A stretch of 32,500 bases of DNA, taken from NCBI GenBank assembly GCA_002104895.1, contig MCFG01000134.1:7501-40000 (forward strand), given 5' to 3'. A program made the position numbers and the translations under genes. Positions within the stretch are counted from its first letter, which is position 1; every line of letters begins with the position of its first letter. Source of the stretch: Anaeromyces robustus. Its lineage: Eukaryota > Neocallimastigomycota > Neocallimastigomycetes > Neocallimastigales > Neocallimastigaceae. Below are positions 28,499 through 32,500 of this stretch, in pieces. The notes under the pieces are model-generated. The model ran no database searches and was not told the DNA's origin. It was given only the letters and a program-made list of their open reading frames with translations.

Positions 28499-31038
28499 AT
28501 GGGATATATCAATAGTATATTTTTTCTTATTTTTTTATATTTTATATTTTTTGGGGTAGAAAATGTATACGGAGATAAACAAACATTAAGAATATTATAT
28601 AAATATGATATGTCGGACAGTGCTATAACACCGACTTTTAAAAATGAATATAGTATAAAAATGAATGAATTCTTTATGGAAAAAAATAAAGATGACAATG
28701 AACTCAAAGATTATGAACTATTTTTTGAATTTTATGATTATAGCTGTTCTAATTTTTCATATTGGGATGATGGTGTCAACGCTTATCATGAATTTGAAAG
28801 AAAAATGATTACTGCTAGAAATAATAAATATGATATGATTATTGTTGATGATCGAATTTTATTCAATGATATTGCTTTAATTGAAACACATTTTATTGAA
28901 GATGATTTTTGGATTCTTAAACCTTCTCTTGAATTATTTACAGATTATGCTGAATATATTGAAAAAAATAAATTAAATTATCATGATTCATCTATTTTAA
29001 AGGATGGATCTTATGAAAATCATATATATGGTTTACCTTATGAATTGGATTTTGATACTATTATAATGATAATGAAAAAGTAAATGATATTGTTAAAAAT
29101 ATTAATGATATTACTTGGAAAGATGTGCTTACCTCATTAAGAGAGGAAGATCCTCCTTATCCATTAACCATAGCGTTAGGTGATGATGATGATTTAATTA
29201 ATTTATTGATGGAATATGCAAGTAATTTTTATAATTTATCCAAAGATTACGATAAAAATTTTTTCAATTTATTTTATAATGAAACTGGAACCGAATTTTT
29301 TGATTCATTTTTCAATTTTGTCATGACTTTTTCTGAGGATAATGTTGAGAATTCTTTATATCTCTATCAGGATGATGCATTTTTAACCTTTTTAGATGGA
29401 GAATCTTCTTTTCTTAAAGCAAAAGCCTCTCATCATAAAGTTTTAACAACAACAGACGATAATATTTCGGCTACTCTTCCTCCAAAATATACCAGTGCTA
29501 TTACCGAAAAGTATTTATTGATAAATAATAAAAGTGAAATTAAACCTGATATTCTTTCTAAAATTGCTTATCAATTAACATCGAAAGAAATGCAATTATT
29601 TAGAGCAAAAGAATTTGGCCGTGTTCCAACATTTGATTTGAGTCAAAAAGATAGTGATGAAGATATTAAATCGTATTGCCAAATGGAACCAAAACTTTGT
29701 TTATTTATTGAAAATATGAAAAGATTAAATATAAAAGAACTATTTAAAAGTAAATATAGTCCATCCTATTTTGAAATAGGATATATGCTTCCACAAAATT
29801 TAAGAGATTTTATAGAATATAATGATATTCAATCTACCATTAAGATATTTAAAAATATTAAGGAATTAACTTCAACAGGATTAGGTGCTTATGCCGTTTT
29901 ATCCTATATAATTACTGCCATTACTGGTATTTTCGGTTATTATGTTATGTATTTAGTATATAAATATAGAAATCATCCATATATAAAAGTAGTTTCACCC
30001 TGGTTTAATATGATTATTTTATTTGGAATCAATATGAGTATATTTAAATTAGTTTTCCGTTTACCACCCTATGCAATTTTAAAAGCTAGATTTTTCCTTT
30101 TATATTCAACCCTTAATTTCAATTTTATATATATTCCAATGTTTGCAATTACTTATCGAATTTTCCGTATATATAATTCAAAATCTGTCATATCCAAATC
30201 ATTAAGTAATAAGCGTTTAAGTATTGTTATTGCAGTTTTAATATTAATCATATCTATTTATAGAAGTATTATTAGTTTTACGGATAACATGTATTATATG
30301 GGCCACGGTTGTATTGAAAATGATCGTTTTCCTATGTATGAATATGTAGAATATGATAATGACCATTTAGCTTATGAATATTATATGTATGCCATAGTAA
30401 GTATTAAAATTAATAATTTATAAATAAATATATTAATATTATATTAATTATATATATATAAAACAATAAATATATATATATATATATATATTTTTTTTAA
30501 TCAAATATAAATAAATTTATTATTATTATAATTATTATTATTACTATGAATTATAATACAACAGTTTATGGTTTTAAATCTTTTTATATCTGCTACTGGT
30601 AAAAAAGCAAGAAAGTTTGGAAGTAGTAGTTATACATTTATTGTTTTCTTTTTAAATATTCATGATTATGTATCAGAAGAAATAATTTTATACTTAGATG
30701 CTAAACATTTTGGAATAACTTTTCTTTTTACTGCAATTTATAATTGTTTAGTATGTATTTTATGTATCTATTTATTAGTTGGATGTAGAATTCTTTATGT
30801 TAAATTAAATCCTAACCTCAAAGTTAATAACCAAATGGATCTAAAAGAATTTGTTGGATTAGAATTAACAAAAATGGGAATATCTAGCGCAAAGAATAGA
30901 TTAAAACGTCTTAGCTCTATTGTCTCATATAATAGAAGAGTCTCAAAACAGTCAACCTTAAATAATTCTAGTAATCCTAGTAATCCTAGTACAGTGGTTG
31001 TATCTAATTCTTATTCACAAAATAGCAGTAAACCTTAG
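28499..31038 (+). CDS. Class C GPCR with solute-binding-type ectodomain, frame interrupted once
   Basis: The ATG at 28499 opens a signal peptide (about 25 residues, hydrophobic core FFLIFLYFIFF). The ectodomain carries IYGLPYELDFD, typical of family-1 extracellular solute-binding proteins. The frame stops at 29081-29083 (TAA), but the homologous protein continues in another frame from about 29057 (NEKVNDIVKNI, TWKDVLTSL), so one small indel, or an assembly error, breaks it. An intron at 30397-30564 (GTAAGT...CAG, phase 0) joins AYEYYMYAI to FMVLNLF. Membrane segments are encoded at about 29890-29970, 30000-30060, 30089-30165, 30217-30280, 30370-30595 (split by the intron), 30630-30690 and 30710-30795. 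The second extracellular loop has a Cys (HGCIEN), and the third intracellular loop reads GKKARKF, like the K-T-R-K motif of GABA-B-type receptors. The tail is basic and then Ser/Asn-rich. About 790 residues would be expected. It is likely a cell-surface sensor. Confidence 0.87.
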
Positions 31039-31321
31039 GACGGAACATTATCATCAAGTATTAAATAAATTATTAAATTATTAAGTATCAATATATATGT
31101 ATATGTATTAAATATATTAGCAATATAATACATAAATGTATAAATAATTATATTTTTTCGAAAGAAAAATTTGTACATATATTTTTTTAATTAATTGTAT
31201 GTGTTTATTTATTTAATTTTTATAATTATTCATTTGTTTGTTTGTATGAAAATTTATTAATTTTTATATTATAATTAATACATAATTAATATTTATTTAT
31301 ATATAATATATATATATTTTT
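31039..31321 (+). repeat. GPCR 3' flank including F, copy B
   Basis: No gene is visible. Positions 31186-31298 match the flank of the truncated GPCR copy (23715-23840). The rest is AT-rich sequence that likely includes the 3' UTR. Confidence 0.75.
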
Positions 31322-31640
31322 TTTAAAAAATATATACTTAATATATATAAAGAGTCCAATAATATATTAATTAATAAAAGTATTATTAAAATATTAATTA
31401 GAATAAATATTACATCAATATGATTAAATATACACATAAATACAAAGGAAATATTAATTTTTATATTAAGGAACAAAGTTTTAGTTTTTATTTTAATTTC
31501 TAAAATAATTATTATTAAAATTAAAAGTTTTTATTTATTTTTAATTTTAATAATGATTATTTTAGAAATTAAAATAAAAACTTAAAACTTAAACTTTGAA
31601 AAGTCGATTATTAAGGAATGAAAAATTAAAAAAAAAGAAA
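31322..31640 (+). repeat. Spacer repeat S, copy B
   Basis: Same orientation as 23026-23290 and similar over its whole length, apart from a hairpin segment that is complete only here. It follows the GPCR gene and its flank F. Sequence after about 31640 no longer resembles anything at the other locus. Confidence 0.9.
31483..31582. repeat. Long inverted repeat (44-nt arms) in spacer S, copy B
   Basis: Arms 31483-31526 and 31539-31582 are reverse complements with one mismatch (43 of 44) around a 12-nt loop. In copy A only the left arm and the final bases of the right arm remain. Confidence 0.92.
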
Positions 31641-32500
31641 AATTCTAGAGTGTATTATTTATTAATATTTATTAATAATCCTTTAAAAATTTTTAATTTT
31701 ATTTTATATAATTGTAAATTATATTTTCATTTTAAATTATATTAATTAAATTATGTGTAATTTTATATTTAATTAATGAATAATAATTATTCTATTTAAA
31801 TTATTAGTATTAAATTAAAAAAAAAAAGAAAAAAAGAATTATTAAATAAAATAGAAATTATGCTATATACAATTACAATTTAGTAGTTTAATTAACTTTT
31901 TTTTTTTTTTTGAATATCTTTCTCCTGATTATTATAATTATATAATTATATATAGTAAAAGATTTGAATTTCAAGAAAAAATATATATATAATTTTTTAT
32001 TAATAATTAAGAAATTAATTAATTTTTTATTTTTGAATTTTCCCTTTCCTATCGTTTTCTCCTTTATTTTTTTTTATTGTTTTGTGTGTAATTATAATTA
32101 TATAAAAATTAAAAATTTATAAAATTTTATACCTAACAATTTTATCCAATGAACTAACACAAATTGTTTTATTTTTAATAAATAAATTAAATTATATTGT
32201 ATTAATAATCAATTTTGTTGTTGTTTTTTTCTTTTTTTTTTTGCTTTTTGTTTTACTTATAAATGCCTAGAATTTTATAATTCAATTGTTTTATTAAATA
32301 TAAAGTTCTTATAAATTATTTTATTTTTCCTTTATTAAATTATTTTTTTATTTTCGTTTTCTTTTTCGTTTTTATTTTATTAAATTATTTTTTATAACTG
32401 ATATCTTTGAAAATATATAAGAAATAATATAATAAATAAAAGATAAAAGTAATTTATTTATTTATTTATATTATTCAAAAGTTACTTATCCTACAATTAT
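31641..32500. other. AT-rich right end, no gene seen
   Basis: I see no coding frame, RNA gene or clear repeat. C/T-rich tracts around 32040-32070 and 32330-32370 resemble those found before genes elsewhere in the window, so a plus-strand gene may begin beyond the edge. Confidence 0.45.

Noticed and set aside
28477-28707. Minus-strand frame opposite the GPCR signal peptide
   Set aside because: It overlaps the better supported receptor start and shows no family features.
29081-29124. A very short intron in place of a frame break in the GPCR gene
   Set aside because: The segment from GTAAAT to GGAAAG is about 43 nt, much shorter than the other introns here, and itself reads as receptor-like protein in the downstream frame.
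23026-31640. Reading the two S copies as terminal repeats of one large mobile element
   Set aside because: No polymerase, integrase or transposase-like frame lies between them; the duplicated GPCR end and flank explain the repeats better.

Overview
The window is extremely AT-rich eukaryotic DNA. It is full of A/T homopolymers and tri- and tetranucleotide repeats, and its genes are sparse and split by small GT-AG introns. Taken together, the asparagine-rich ankyrin proteins, a secreted CotH-type protein ending in a fungal (non-bacterial) dockerin, a class C GPCR with a bacterial-type sugar-binding ectodomain and a Ste18-like G-gamma subunit point to an anaerobic gut fungus (Neocallimastigomycota). 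That assignment is inference from gene content. No rRNA or other marker gene is present.

Layout. Two tandem, same-strand ankyrin-repeat paralogues lie at 361-3318 and 4280-10480. Each is interrupted at the same place by a huge Asn-rich low-complexity insert. An eight-exon CotH/dockerin gene follows (11742-15070, +); all exon joins keep frame and give 619 residues. From 15071 to 20205 there is about 5 kb of simple-sequence DNA with no gene that I can see. A two-exon G-protein gamma subunit gene (20206-20667, -) ends in a CaaX box. A truncated copy of the 3' end of a GPCR gene lies at 23298-23635. A possible decayed membrane-protein gene (24281-24700, -) and a four-exon orphan membrane-protein gene (25411-26479, -) come next. 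The right end holds a class C GPCR gene (28499-31038, +) with one intron and one reading-frame break.

Functions. The CotH/dockerin protein has a signal peptide and should be exported and possibly attached to the fungal cellulosome. The GPCR has a signal peptide, a family-1 solute-binding-like ectodomain and seven membrane segments, so it looks like a surface sensor for sugars or other small ligands. The G-gamma subunit is the sort of partner through which such a receptor would signal, but nothing in the sequence shows that these two products interact. The ankyrin proteins are probably intracellular scaffolds of unknown partner.

The most informative structure beyond the genes is a repeated set of segments around the GPCR copies. 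Spacer S lies after the intact-end GPCR copy but before the truncated copy. This is what a tandem array of GPCR units separated by S would leave after partial deletion. Exon structures of the CotH, G-gamma and orphan membrane genes were worked out by hand from splice sites and frame continuity and have not been tested against transcripts.
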